From the NCBI GenBank assembly GCA_021737145.1, contig JAIPEN010000018.1:1-52430 (forward strand): a DNA stretch of 52,430 bases, given 5' to 3'. The stretch is from Desulfarculaceae bacterium. GTDB taxonomy: Bacteria > Desulfobacterota > Desulfarculia > Desulfarculales > Desulfarculaceae. The position numbers were made by a program, and so were the translations under genes. Below the pieces are notes generated by a model. It did no database searches, had not been told where the DNA came from, and saw only the letters and a program-made list of their open reading frames with translations. Positions 16,901 through 27,571 of the stretch are shown here, in pieces; position 1 is the first letter of the stretch, and each line of letters opens with the position of its first letter.

Positions 16901-18451
16901 TCAACTGGGCTTCTCAGGCCATATGCCCTGCGGCAACATGTTCAGCGCCGCATCCGGGCCATAGGAGCCGGCCGGGTACATGTGCAGCTGGCCGGGCACG
17001 TCGGCGCAGACCTCGCAGCCGGCCAGCACCGGCTGCATGAACTGCCAGCACAGCTCCAGGCCGTCTTGCCGCCAGAACAGGGTCTGGTCCCCGGCCATGG
17101 CGTCAGCCAGACTCTTGGCGTAGGCGTCCAGGTGGGGGCGGTCGCCGGGGCCGGAGTAGTTGAAGTGCAGGCCCGAGGTGCGCAGGCAGATGCGGGGGCC
17201 GGGCTGCTTGGCCTGGAAGGCGATGAAGATCTCCTCCTCGGGATGGATGCCGATCACCAGGCGGTTGGCCTTCAGGTCGGCCCCCACCGAGTCCCGGAAC
17301 AGGCTGTGGGGCACTTCCTTGAACTGGATGTCGATGCGGGTCACCTTGCGCTTGAGCCGCTTGCCGCTGGTCAGGTAGAAGGGCACCCCCTGCCAGCGCC
17401 AGTTGTCCACCCACAGGCGCATGGCCGCGTAGGTGGGGATCACCGAGTGGGGGTCCACCCCGGGCTCGGCGCGGTAGGCGGCCATCTTTCGGCCCCCGGC
17501 CTGGCCGGCCGCGTATTGGCCCAGCACCAGGTGCTCGCCCAGGTCCGCCGCGGGGAAGGGCCGCAGGCAGCGGAACAGCTCGGCCTCCTTGTCGCGCACC
17601 CGCTCGGCGGTGAAGCGGCTGGGCGGCTCGGCCGCCACCAGGGCCAGAAGCTGCATCATGTGGTTCTGGAACATGTCCCGGAGCACCCCGGCCCCTTCGT
17701 AGTAACCGGCCCGGTGCTCCACCCCCAGGCTCTCGCTGGCGTTGATGCGCACGTAGTCGATGTAGTTGCGGTTCCACAGGGGCTCGAAGATGGCGTTGGC
17801 GAAACGCAGCACCAGGATGTTCTGCACCGTCTCCTTGGCCATGTAGTGGTCGATGCGAAACACCTGGCTCTCGTCGAAGCTGCCCGCGATCACCGCGCCC
17901 AGCTCCCGGGCGCTGTCCAGGTCGTAGCCAAAGGGCTTTTCCACCACCAGGCGGGACCAGCGGCCCGCGGCCAGGTTCTGGCGGCTCAGGCCGGCCTCGC
18001 CCAGGGCCTGGGCCACGGTGGCGTAGAGCACCGGCGGCACGGCCAGGTTGAACAAGCGGCAGCCGGGGGCCAGGCCGCGCTCGATGTCGATGCGGTCCAG
18101 ACGTCCGGCCAGCTGGGCGTAGGAAGCGGGCTCGCCGTACTCCACCGCCTGATAGAACAGCCCGGCCGCGAAGTCGTCCCAGCGCCCCAGGTCCATGCCC
18201 GCCTCCCGGGCCCCCTGGCGGGCGCGCTCCCTAAAGGCCTCGTCGCCCAGGGCGCTGCGGGCCGCGCCCACCACCGCGAAGCGCTCGGGCAGGCCGTCGT
18301 TCAAAAAGAGGTCGTACAGGGCGGGCAGCAGCTTGCGGCCGGTCAGGTCGCCCGAGGCCCCGAAGATGACGATGGCGCAGGGCGAGGCGGGGCGCTGCCA
18401 ATCGCAGCCCAGGCCATCCAGGGCGGGAAGTATCTCCGGGGGAGGGTTCAT
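16901..18451 (-). CDS. zwf: Glucose-6-phosphate 1-dehydrogenase
   Basis: The enzyme oxidises glucose-6-phosphate to 6-phosphogluconolactone with NADP, the entry to the oxidative pentose phosphate pathway. The 516-residue product starts at the ATG at 18451 (GGAG upstream). It carries the nucleotide fold motif IFGASGDLTGRK near residue 30, VEKPFGYDL, and the substrate-binding signature RIDHYMAKE with the catalytic His. Length and C-terminal beta-sheet domain are normal for the family. No pgl or gnd gene is adjacent. The stop lies next to the tandem repeats. Confidence 0.95.
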   Translation of the reverse strand: MNPPPEILPALDGLGCDWQRPASPCAIVIFGASGDLTGRKLLPALYDLFLNDGLPERFAVVGAARSALGDEAFRERARQGAREAGMDLGRWDDFAAGLFYQAVEYGEPASYAQLAGRLDRIDIERGLAPGCRLFNLAVPPVLYATVAQALGEAGLSRQNLAAGRWSRLVVEKPFGYDLDSARELGAVIAGSFDESQVFRIDHYMAKETVQNILVLRFANAIFEPLWNRNYIDYVRINASESLGVEHRAGYYEGAGVLRDMFQNHMMQLLALVAAEPPSRFTAERVRDKEAELFRCLRPFPAADLGEHLVLGQYAAGQAGGRKMAAYRAEPGVDPHSVIPTYAAMRLWVDNWRWQGVPFYLTSGKRLKRKVTRIDIQFKEVPHSLFRDSVGADLKANRLVIGIHPEEEIFIAFQAKQPGPRICLRTSGLHFNYSGPGDRPHLDAYAKSLADAMAGDQTLFWRQDGLELCWQFMQPVLAGCEVCADVPGQLHMYPAGSYGPDAALNMLPQGIWPEKPS

Positions 18452-18702
18452 GCTCGGCGTCTCCGGGCTGGGGTGGTGTGTTCTGAGCAATATTATAGCC
18501 GGGCTGGGAATTGGACCAGTGAAACCGGGAATTAAGACCCCGGCCCCCTCGCTGAACCACCATTCATTTCAAGGGGTTGCAGCGAAAGGTTTCGACAATA
18601 TAATTCAATGGAAACAAACACTTGACTGAACAATCCTGTCATATTAGACTGCCAGACTATTCCCAAGACGAACATTAGCGGACCCACACGGGGAGGATCC
18701 AA

Positions 18703-19905
18703 GTGAAGGACAAGCGCGACGCGGTTATCGTGGCCATGGGCCGCACCGCCATCGGAGATTTCGGCGGTTCCCTGGTCGGGCTCAAGGCGCATGCCCTGGC
18801 CGCCCAGGCGATCAAGCACATCCTGGACACCTCCGGGGTGGACCCGGCCCAGTTCGACGACGTGATTCTGGGCGACTGCGTGCAGGCCCCCTGCGAGGCC
18901 AACACCGCCCGCACCGCCGCGTTGGCCGCGGGCATCCCGGTGGAAGTGCCGGCGGTGACCATCCAGCGCCAGTGCTCCAGCGCCATGCAGGCCCTGGGCC
19001 AGGCGGCCACCTACATCAAGACCGGGGACTACGACATGGTGCTGGCTGGCGGGGTGGAGTCCATGTCCAACGCCCCCTACGTGAGCTACGACACCCGCTG
19101 GGGCGCCCGCCTGACCCACAAGGGCCTGCAGGACTCCATGTGGGAGATGCTGCACTCGGGCTCGCCCCTGATCGACCCGCCGGGCTACATCATGGGCCAG
19201 ACCGCCGAGAACCTGGCCCGCAAATACGACATCTCCCGCGAGGACCAGGACATCGTGGCCCTCAGGAGCCACAACAACGCCGAGGCGGCCATCACCGCCG
19301 GCAAGTTCAAAGACGAGATCATTCCCATCTCGGTGCCCCAGCGCAAGGGCGACCCCAAGATCTTCGACACCGACGAGCACGTGCGCATGGGCCTGGCCAT
19401 GGCCGACCTTTCCCGCCTGAAGCCGGCCTTTGCCAAGGACGGCACGGTGACCGCGGGCAACGCCTCGGGGCTCAACGACGGCTCGGCCATCTGCATCGTG
19501 GCCTCCCGCGAAAAGGCCGACGAGATGGGGCTCAAGCCCCTGGCCAAGATCCACTCCTTCGCCGTGGCCGGCTGCCCGCCGGAGCTCATGGGCTGGGGCC
19601 CGGTGCCCGCCACCCAGAAGCTGCTGGCCAAGAGCGGGGTCAAGCTGAGCGACATAGAGCTCATCGAGCTCAACGAGGCCTTCGCGGCCCAGTACCTGGC
19701 CTGCGAGCGCGGCCTGGAGCTGAACCGGGACATCACCAACGTCAACGGTTCGGGCGTGGGCCTGGGCCATCCGGTGGGCTGCACCGGGGCGCGCATCGTC
19801 ATCAGCCTGCTGGGCGAGATGAAGCGGCGCGGCCTCAGCCTGGGCCTGGCCACCCTGTGCGTGGGCGGCGGCATGGGCATGGCCATGCTGGTGGAGAACG
19901 AGTAA
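18703..19905 (+). CDS. Acetyl-CoA C-acetyltransferase (thiolase)
   Basis: It makes or cleaves acetoacetyl-CoA or 3-ketoacyl-CoA. The 400-residue product has the nucleophile Cys91 in QRQCSSAMQ, the LNEAFAAQ segment, NVNGSGVGLGHPVGCTGAR with the catalytic His, and CVGGGMGMA with the second catalytic Cys. The GHPVGCTG loop has Cys where most thiolases have Ala or Thr. The start is GTG after GGGGAGGA. It is followed by an acyl-CoA dehydrogenase gene, which points to fatty acid or butyrate-type beta-oxidation; the two are separated by a large inverted repeat. Confidence 0.94.
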   Translation: MKDKRDAVIVAMGRTAIGDFGGSLVGLKAHALAAQAIKHILDTSGVDPAQFDDVILGDCVQAPCEANTARTAALAAGIPVEVPAVTIQRQCSSAMQALGQAATYIKTGDYDMVLAGGVESMSNAPYVSYDTRWGARLTHKGLQDSMWEMLHSGSPLIDPPGYIMGQTAENLARKYDISREDQDIVALRSHNNAEAAITAGKFKDEIIPISVPQRKGDPKIFDTDEHVRMGLAMADLSRLKPAFAKDGTVTAGNASGLNDGSAICIVASREKADEMGLKPLAKIHSFAVAGCPPELMGWGPVPATQKLLAKSGVKLSDIELIELNEAFAAQYLACERGLELNRDITNVNGSGVGLGHPVGCTGARIVISLLGEMKRRGLSLGLATLCVGGGMGMAMLVENE

Positions 19906-19934
19906 GAGGGGAAGGGGGGGGGTTTAAAAAAAGC

Positions 19935-20040
19935 TTCCCCCCGGACTCCCCTTCAAAAAGCTTTCACACCTAATTTGCCAATCCTGATCCGCCGAGAGGC
20001 GGCTCTACGATTGGCAAATTAGCCTGGGGGTCCGGGGGAA
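19935..20040. repeat. Large inverted repeat between thiolase and acyl-CoA dehydrogenase genes
   Basis: A nested palindrome: inner ccgcc-GAGA-ggcgg (19989-20002), a perfect 14-bp stem (19970-19983 with 20009-20022) around it, and outer imperfect arms (about 19935-19951 with 20024-20040). It would fold as a long hairpin in RNA or a cruciform in DNA. There is no T run directly after it, so it is not a classical terminator; it could be an mRNA-stabilising hairpin or a mobile miniature element. Confidence 0.85.
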
Positions 20041-20093
20041 CCCTTTCTTCTAACAAAGGCTTCCCCCGTCCGCCCGCCCACAAGGAGAACGAA

Positions 20094-21254
20094 ATGCAGT
20101 ACGGACTGACTGAAGAGCAAATCATGCTGCGCGACACGGTGCGGCGCCTGGCCCAGGAGCAGGTGGCCCCCGGCGCGGCCGAGCGGGACGAAAAAGAGGA
20201 GTTCCCTTGGGACATGGTGGAGGTCTTCAAGGACAACGGCCTGTTCGCCTGCGACTTCAAGGAGGCCTACGGCGGGGCCCAGATGGGCCTTCTGGCCTTT
20301 GCCCTGGCCGTGGAGGAGATCGCCAAGGTCTGCGGCTCTTCCTCGGTGCTCTTGCTGGTGCACGAGCTGGGCTCCATGCCCATGATGCTGGCGGCCAGTG
20401 ACGCGCAAAAGGAAAAGTGGTTCCCGGCCATCGCCGCGGGCGAGAGCCTTACCGCCTTCGGACTCACCGAGCCCGGCGCGGGCTCCGACGTGGCCGGCGT
20501 GCGCACCAAGGCGGTCAAAAAGGGCGACAAGTACATCATCAACGGCACCAAGATGTTCATCACCCACGCCGACGTGGCCGACTACATCTGCATCGCGGCC
20601 ATAACCGACCCGGACAAGGCGGCCCACAAGGGCGGCCAGAGCATCATCGTGGTGGAAAAGGGCACCCCTGGCCTGAGCATCGGCAAGAAGGAGCACAAGA
20701 TGGGCATCCGGGCCTCCACCACCTGCGAGGTGATTTTGGAGGACTGCGAGGTGCCGGCCGAGAACCTCCTGGGTTCCGAGGGCGACGGCTTCCACATCCT
20801 CATGAAGACCCTGGACTTCACCCGGCCCTGCGTGGCCGCCCAGGCCCTGGGCATCGCCCAGGGGGCCCTGGACTTCGCGGTGGACTACGCCAAGGAGCGG
20901 GTGCAGTTCGGCAAGGCCATCATCAAGAACCAGGGTCTGGCCTGGATGCTGGCGGACATGGACACCTCGGTGGAGGCGGCCCGCCAACTGGTCTACAAGA
21001 CCTGCGCCATGTTCGAGCAGGTGCCCAAGGACCTGAGCCGGGTGCCCATCGAGGCCATGCGTTTGTCGGCCATGTGCAAGCTTTTGGCCGGCGACACGGC
21101 CATGAAGGTGACCACCGACGCGGTGCAGGTGTTGGGCGGCTACGGCTACACCCGGGAGTACCCGGTGGAGCGCATGATGCGCGACGCCAAGATCACCCAG
21201 ATCTACGAGGGCACCAGCCAGGTGCAGAAGATGGTCATCGGCGGGCTGCTCTAG
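20094..21254 (+). CDS. Acyl-CoA dehydrogenase
   Basis: This FAD enzyme forms a trans-2 double bond in acyl-CoA. The 386-residue product matches short-chain acyl-CoA dehydrogenases: YGLTEEQIMLRDTVRRLA start, FGLTEPGAGSD near residue 125, MGIRASTTCEV (AST motif), and the catalytic Glu in QIYEGTSQVQ near residue 371, the position used by short/medium-chain forms. It starts with ATG after AAGGAG. With the thiolase upstream it suggests a beta-oxidation or butyrate module; electron-transfer flavoprotein genes are not in the window. Confidence 0.95.
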   Translation: MQYGLTEEQIMLRDTVRRLAQEQVAPGAAERDEKEEFPWDMVEVFKDNGLFACDFKEAYGGAQMGLLAFALAVEEIAKVCGSSSVLLLVHELGSMPMMLAASDAQKEKWFPAIAAGESLTAFGLTEPGAGSDVAGVRTKAVKKGDKYIINGTKMFITHADVADYICIAAITDPDKAAHKGGQSIIVVEKGTPGLSIGKKEHKMGIRASTTCEVILEDCEVPAENLLGSEGDGFHILMKTLDFTRPCVAAQALGIAQGALDFAVDYAKERVQFGKAIIKNQGLAWMLADMDTSVEAARQLVYKTCAMFEQVPKDLSRVPIEAMRLSAMCKLLAGDTAMKVTTDAVQVLGGYGYTREYPVERMMRDAKITQIYEGTSQVQKMVIGGLL

Positions 21255-21288
21255 GCGGCGGCCCCGGGCGGGCGGTTAATAAGAATAG

Positions 21289-21325
21289 AACGGGACGCTC
21301 CTTGCGGGGCGTCCCGTTTTCTTTT
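21289..21325 (+). terminator. Terminator after acyl-CoA dehydrogenase
   Basis: A 10-bp perfect stem (21289-21298 with 21309-21318), a 10-base loop, and a T-rich run through 21325. Confidence 0.88.
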
Positions 21326-21336
21326 CCAGCATTAGC

Positions 21337-21378
21337 GTAGGTTGGGTAGAGGGGCTCCTCCCCCGAAACCCAACCTAC
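21337..21378. repeat. GTAGGTTGGGT inverted repeat
   Basis: A perfect 11-bp inverted repeat (21337-21347 with 21368-21378) with a GC-rich loop. A related half-site, GCGTAGGGTGGGTAGAGCGA followed by AGCGAAACCCAAC, occurs at 15142-15174. This resembles a very common small palindromic element in proteobacterial genomes. Confidence 0.7.
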
Positions 21379-21402
21379 ACGGTTCCCGGAATCAAATAGA
21401 GG

Positions 21403-21476
21403 GTCATCGCGAGGAGCGGCGGCCAAGGGCGGTGGCAGAAAGAGGAAGCCCTCCCGCCGCGACGTGGCGATCTTCC
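21403..21476. repeat. Dispersed element A, copy 2
   Basis: Begins GTCATCGCGAGGAGCGGCGG and ends GCGACGTGGCGATCTTCC; nearly the same as copy 3 at 22161-22234. No gene inside. Confidence 0.8.
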
Positions 21477-21533
21477 CTTGTTTCGTCTCCGGCTTGGACG
21501 GCAGGGAAGGGATGAGAGGGAGAAAAGAAAAGG

Positions 21534-21719
21534 CGTTTTTTGCCGGGGTCACCCTGGGCCGGCATAAGGGGTGTCGCCCATGGGCGAGGCTCGCTGGAGG
21601 GGCGGCCTCGGGCGGGGCAGGGCGGGAAAAGCAGAAGAAAAGAAAAAAGCGGGTCTTTTTTGCCGGGATCACCCTGGGCCGGCATAAGGGGTGTCGCCAA
21701 TGAGCCAGGCTCGCTGGCG
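21534..21719. repeat. Element B, two tandem copies (120-bp period)
   Basis: GTTTTTTGCCGGGGTCACCC then TGGGCCGGCATAAGGGGTGT and CGCC...GGCTCGCTGG occur at 21534-21600 and again at about 21654-21719, exactly 120 bases apart. The two copies differ at a few bases. A third copy is at 21945-22010. Confidence 0.82.
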
Positions 21720-21800
21720 GTGAGGGAGACGCGGTGCCGGGGACGCGGAGCAGGGCCGCTATAAATAAACCACGCTCTTTAAAGGCAGGCCAGGGCGGCG

Positions 21801-21878
21801 CGCGGAGATGCCGGCCCCGAGGCGACCCCGGCGGTGGGGTGGTTGGGGGAGAGAAGATAAGAAATAGAGGGTCATCGC
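21801..21878. repeat. Element C, copy at 21.8 kb
   Basis: A 78-bp unit starting GCGCGGAGATGCCGGCCCCG and ending GAAATAGAGGGTCATCGC is repeated almost without change at 22091-22168, 290 bases away. Its 3' end runs into the first bases of element A, so C and A seem to travel as a composite. Confidence 0.85.
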
Positions 21879-21944
21879 TGGGATTGCCTCGGGCCTGGAG
21901 CCCGGACGACTCCGAAGAGAAGAGGGGGAGAAAAAAAGAAAAGG

Positions 21945-22010
21945 CGTTTTTTGCCGGAGTCACCCTGGGCCGGCATAAGGGACTGGGGAAAATTAGGAGG
22001 CTCGCTGGCG
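21945..22010. repeat. Element B, third copy
   Basis: GTTTTTTGCCGGAGTCACCC, TGGGCCGGCATAAGGG and GGCTCGCTGGCG match element B; the middle diverges (GACTGGGGAAAATTAGGA in place of GTGTCGCCC). Confidence 0.75.
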
Positions 22011-22090
22011 AGGCCACATTGCGGACTTGAAGGAGCGGAGACGGGTTCGAGAAATTTAGGGAGGTTGGCGGAAGGAAGGCCTAAGCGGTG

Positions 22091-22234
22091 CGCGGAGATG
22101 CCGGCCCCGAGGCGACCCCGGCGGTGGGGTGGTTGGGGGAGAGAAGATAAGAAATAGAGGGTCATCGCGAGGAGTGGCGGCCGGGACGGTTGCAGAAAAA
22201 GGAAGGCCTTCCCGCCGCGACGTGGCGATCTTCC
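22091..22234. repeat. Composite of element C (22091-22168) and element A copy 3 (22161-22234)
   Basis: Element C here is virtually identical to 21801-21878 and continues directly into a full element A (GTCATCGCGAGGAGTGGCGG ... GACGTGGCGATCTTCC). The whole 21255-22398 intergenic stretch holds no gene I can support; it is a mosaic of these repeats. Confidence 0.82.
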
Positions 22235-22332
22235 TTGGAATTGTCTAGGGTTGGTGGGCAAGGAAATTGTTTTGCCAAGGCACACATGGCCGGTTTCGCT
22301 TCGCTCTGGCCAACCCGCACTAATCCATAACT

Positions 22333-22366
22333 AAAACGGCCCCGCCTCCCAAGGGAAGCGGGGCCG
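22333..22366 (-). terminator. Terminator of gyrB
   Basis: Reading the minus strand, a 9-bp GC stem (22337-22345 with 22358-22366) is followed by TTTTAG. It lies 33 bases after the gyrB stop. Confidence 0.82.
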
Positions 22367-22398
22367 CGTTTATATTAAAGTATTTGCTTTATGACGGC

Positions 22399-24849
<2,451 letters not shown>

Positions 24850-25022
24850 TTATTATGACCTAAACGGTGAAATTTGCAAGAAATATCTCCTGCGGACCCC
24901 ATGAAAAACCGGCCCGCAACCCCTGGTTATCACGGGGCAAACCGGGCCGGGTTTCACGGGCCTGCCCGTGAAAAGCTAAAGCAAGCGCTCTAATGCGCTC
25001 AGTGCACCATTTGGGGCCTGGC

Positions 25023-25565
25023 CTAGTCGAAAATGGCCCGCAGCAAGAGGAACCCGAGGGAATGCTGGGACCGCTCTCGGTAGGGCGAGGCCTCGGGCAT
25101 GCTTTGGGGTGGGTTGCTGATCTTTTCCTTGCACTGTGCCTCCATCCAGCGGCGGCAGCCGCGGTCGTCCGAGCATTTGTCGGCGGTCATGCCGGGAGGC
25201 AGGGAGATCTCGCCCCAGGGCCGGTGGATGAACCAGGGAAAATGCGACTGCCAGTGGTCCAGCACCTCATCGCTTTCCCGAAAGTAGAAGGTGTAGTCCT
25301 GCCAACTCACCCAGCATTCCACGCATTGTTCGTCATGAGCGCATTGCGACCCCGCGCCCACGCTGGGGTCCAGGCCCCAATGGGCCACCAAAAACCCCGA
25401 GCGGCGATACTGCCGAAAGGGAGGGCCGAATTTTTCCATGGTTTCGGTAAAGGTGGCCTTTCCCTCCATACGGTCCATGGACCGCTCCAGAGGCCCCATG
25501 CCGTGGCCGCAACCCAGGATAAGGGCGCACAGCGCCGCCGCCAAAATCCAACTGATCCTGTTCAT
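25023..25565 (-). CDS. Lipoprotein, unknown function
   Basis: The product has 180 residues. An N-terminal lipoprotein signal ends in the lipobox LILGC (about residues 15-19). The mature domain contains a CAHDEQCVECW cluster and a second Cys group (KCSDDRGCRRWMEAQC), so disulfides or metal binding are likely. No enzyme family is recognised. It lies upstream of gyrB on the same strand, with a palindromic stretch (TTTCACGGG/CCCGTGAAA, about 24950-24972) in between. Confidence 0.75.
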   Translation of the reverse strand: MNRISWILAAALCALILGCGHGMGPLERSMDRMEGKATFTETMEKFGPPFRQYRRSGFLVAHWGLDPSVGAGSQCAHDEQCVECWVSWQDYTFYFRESDEVLDHWQSHFPWFIHRPWGEISLPPGMTADKCSDDRGCRRWMEAQCKEKISNPPQSMPEASPYRERSQHSLGFLLLRAIFD

Positions 25566-25651
25566 TGATTCCCCCCGGAACCAAAGCCGCCCACCCCACG
25601 GCTTGGCGGGCCCTTGCGGCCCACATCTATTTTATATCAACATGCGTTTTG

Positions 25652-26452
25652 TTAAGTCAACCCCTTTAAAAAATCCAGCACCGCCCCGTTGGCCGCCTGG
25701 GGCTGCTCGATGAGCAGTTGGTGCCCCGCCTCGGGCACGATCACCAGCTTGGCGCCGGGGATGCGCTCCGCCAAGAGCTCGGCGTTGGCCGGGGGGATCA
25801 GCCGGTCCTCGGCCCCGCCCAAGGACAGGGTGGGGCAGGCGATTTCGGGCAGACGGTCATACGAGTCAAAGCCCAGGATGGCCTGGTACTGCTGGTTCAT
25901 CACCTCGGCGGGGGCCTCGTAGGCCGCGGCCGCCTCGGTGTAGCGGGCCAGCACCTCGGGCCGGCCCTCCAGGGTCTGGGGCGAGAACAGGGCCTTGCGG
26001 CCTTCCATCTGCTCTTCCCGGGTCTTGCCGGACACCAGCTTTTTAAACAGCTCGTTGGTCTCGCGGGTGGGATTGGTCTTGTGCTTGCCGCCGCAGTGGG
26101 TGGCGCACAGCACCAGCCCGGCCACCCGGTCCGGCCAGCCCAGGACCACCTCCTGGGCGATCATGCCGCCCATGGACAGGCCCAGGACGTGGGAGCGCTT
26201 GGCCCCGGCCGCGTCCAGCACCGCCACCGCGTCCGTGGCCATGTCCTGGATGCTGCGCGGAGCGCCCGAGTCGCTGGAGCGGCCGATGCCCTGGTTGTCG
26301 AACACGATCACCTGATAATGGGGGCTGAAGGCCGGCACCTGCTCGTACCAGTGCTCCAAATTGGAGCCAAAGCCCCGGATGAGCAGCAGGGGATGCCCCT
26401 GGCCGTGTATTTCGTAGTAAATCGAGTAGCCTTCGCGCTCGGCCCGTGGCAT
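25652..26452 (-). CDS. Alpha/beta-fold hydrolase
   Basis: The 266-residue product has the complete alpha/beta hydrolase set: oxyanion region LIRGFGSNLEHW, nucleophile elbow GLSMGGMIAQ (Ser about residue 97), an acid in GGAEDRLIPP, and the catalytic His in EAGHQLLIEQP. Sequence resembles 3-oxoadipate enol-lactonase and related small esterases, but the substrate cannot be read from sequence. The ATG at 26452 has a GGGAG site seven bases upstream; a GTG two codons earlier is an alternative. A TAAAG...CTTTA palindrome lies just upstream (26474-26491). Confidence 0.88.
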   Translation of the reverse strand: MPRAEREGYSIYYEIHGQGHPLLLIRGFGSNLEHWYEQVPAFSPHYQVIVFDNQGIGRSSDSGAPRSIQDMATDAVAVLDAAGAKRSHVLGLSMGGMIAQEVVLGWPDRVAGLVLCATHCGGKHKTNPTRETNELFKKLVSGKTREEQMEGRKALFSPQTLEGRPEVLARYTEAAAAYEAPAEVMNQQYQAILGFDSYDRLPEIACPTLSLGGAEDRLIPPANAELLAERIPGAKLVIVPEAGHQLLIEQPQAANGAVLDFLKGLT

Positions 26453-26506
26453 GGACACTCTCCCGCTAGGTTGTTAAAGTATTCGCTTTAATGTTGTGCC
26501 GTGGTC

Positions 26507-27280
26507 TTATTCGGCCTGGGCCGGCTTGTCCCCGGCCGGGGCCAGGGCCAGCTCGATGGGCAATTCAACCGTGGCCTTTTGCTGGCCCACCAGGTCCTTT
26601 ACGGTCAGTTGCAGCTTGTATTTGCCCGGCGGCGCGCCCTTTAGGCTCACGATCACGTTGAGGAAGTGCTCCAGCCGGAAGCGGTGGGAGCTTACCTCCT
26701 CTTTCATGAAATCCTTTTTGGAAAACAGGTGCTTGCCCATGGCGTCGTACAGGGACACGTCCATGGCCAGGCCAAAGGTGTGCTCGCCGCCCGCCTTGCG
26801 CTCCACCCGGTAGCCGACCGGCTCCAGGTACACATAGACCGGCATGCCCTTGCCGGGAAACACCGGCTGGTCCGGCCCGCTTACCAGATACACCCCGTCC
26901 TCGCGCGGCTGGTAGATGCCGTAGCCCTTGGCCGGCTCCTTGACCAGCACCGCCCGGGCCAGGCTCAGGGGCACCCGCTGCCAGATGGCCTGGGCCGCCT
27001 GTTCGGCCAGGCCCAGGGCCTTGCGGTTCTGGTTGAGCCCCAGGGCCGAGCGGGCCAGCTCCAGGTACTTGGCGGGCTCCTGATCGGCCGGGCCGGTGGC
27101 CAGGGGCTGGGGCGGTGGAGCGGGAGGGGTGGGCTGGGGAGGCGGCGAGGCCACGGCCTCGGAGGAGGCGGTCTTTTTTTCTTTTGCTTTTCCGGTTGCT
27201 TGCGTGCTCTGATCCGAGCAGGCACCCACCAGGAGCAGGCCCAGAGCCACCACCAATGCCAATCCAGCGCGCCAGCTCAT
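26507..27280 (-). CDS. Lipoprotein, unknown function
   Basis: The product has 257 residues. A signal with lipobox VGACSD (about residues 18-21) precedes a Lys/Ser and Pro-rich linker (about 30-65), then a helix-rich region and a beta-rich C-terminal half. The C-terminal part resembles a periplasmic sensing or carrier domain but carries no motif I can name. The ATG at 27280 follows GGGAGG. It lies just upstream of the gyrA promoter, on the opposite strand. Confidence 0.78.
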   Translation of the reverse strand: MSWRAGLALVVALGLLLVGACSDQSTQATGKAKEKKTASSEAVASPPPQPTPPAPPPQPLATGPADQEPAKYLELARSALGLNQNRKALGLAEQAAQAIWQRVPLSLARAVLVKEPAKGYGIYQPREDGVYLVSGPDQPVFPGKGMPVYVYLEPVGYRVERKAGGEHTFGLAMDVSLYDAMGKHLFSKKDFMKEEVSSHRFRLEHFLNVIVSLKGAPPGKYKLQLTVKDLVGQQKATVELPIELALAPAGDKPAQAE

Positions 27281-27434
27281 CAGACCTGTCCTCCCACAAT
27301 GGATTCCCTCCAAGCTAGCACGCCCCGCCCCCGGGCTCAAGCCTGCTCGCCGCCCCGGCGGGCCGGGGCCCGGAGCCGGGCGGAAAGCCCAAGCATAACA
27401 GGGCCCTGCAAGGGTCTCTCTGGAGCGATTTCCC

Positions 27435-27463
27435 TTGCTAATCCGCCTAGTTGTTGCTATACT
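27435..27463 (+). promoter_or_regulatory. Candidate sigma-70 promoter for gyrA-gpsA
   Basis: TTGCTA (27435-27440) and TATACT (27458-27463) are separated by exactly 17 bases. The leader to the gyrA start is about 100 nt and includes a short reading frame of 15 codons starting at a GTG (27493) preceded by GGGGGG. Confidence 0.6.
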
Positions 27464-27571
27464 TTCCCCGTCTGCTGCTAGGGGGGAAAGCCGTGGAGAT
27501 CAGGCGCGATGCGGTGGCGGCCCGGGAGGCGAAAGCCTGACCCCCCAGTTATCAACCCAAGGTTAAAGTAA

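Noticed and set aside
18601..18660. Promoter TTGACT...TATTAG for the thiolase gene
   Set aside because: The spacing is only 14 bases and the alternatives at 16-17 bases have poor -10 matches.
21255..22398. Several frames of 65-140 codons in both directions
   Set aside because: All coincide with repeat elements A, B and C, are Arg/Pro/Gly-rich and share no conserved domain.
24945..24975. Terminator between the 25.0-kb lipoprotein gene and gyrB
   Set aside because: TTTCACGGG/CCCGTGAAA forms a stem, but neither strand has a T tract after it.
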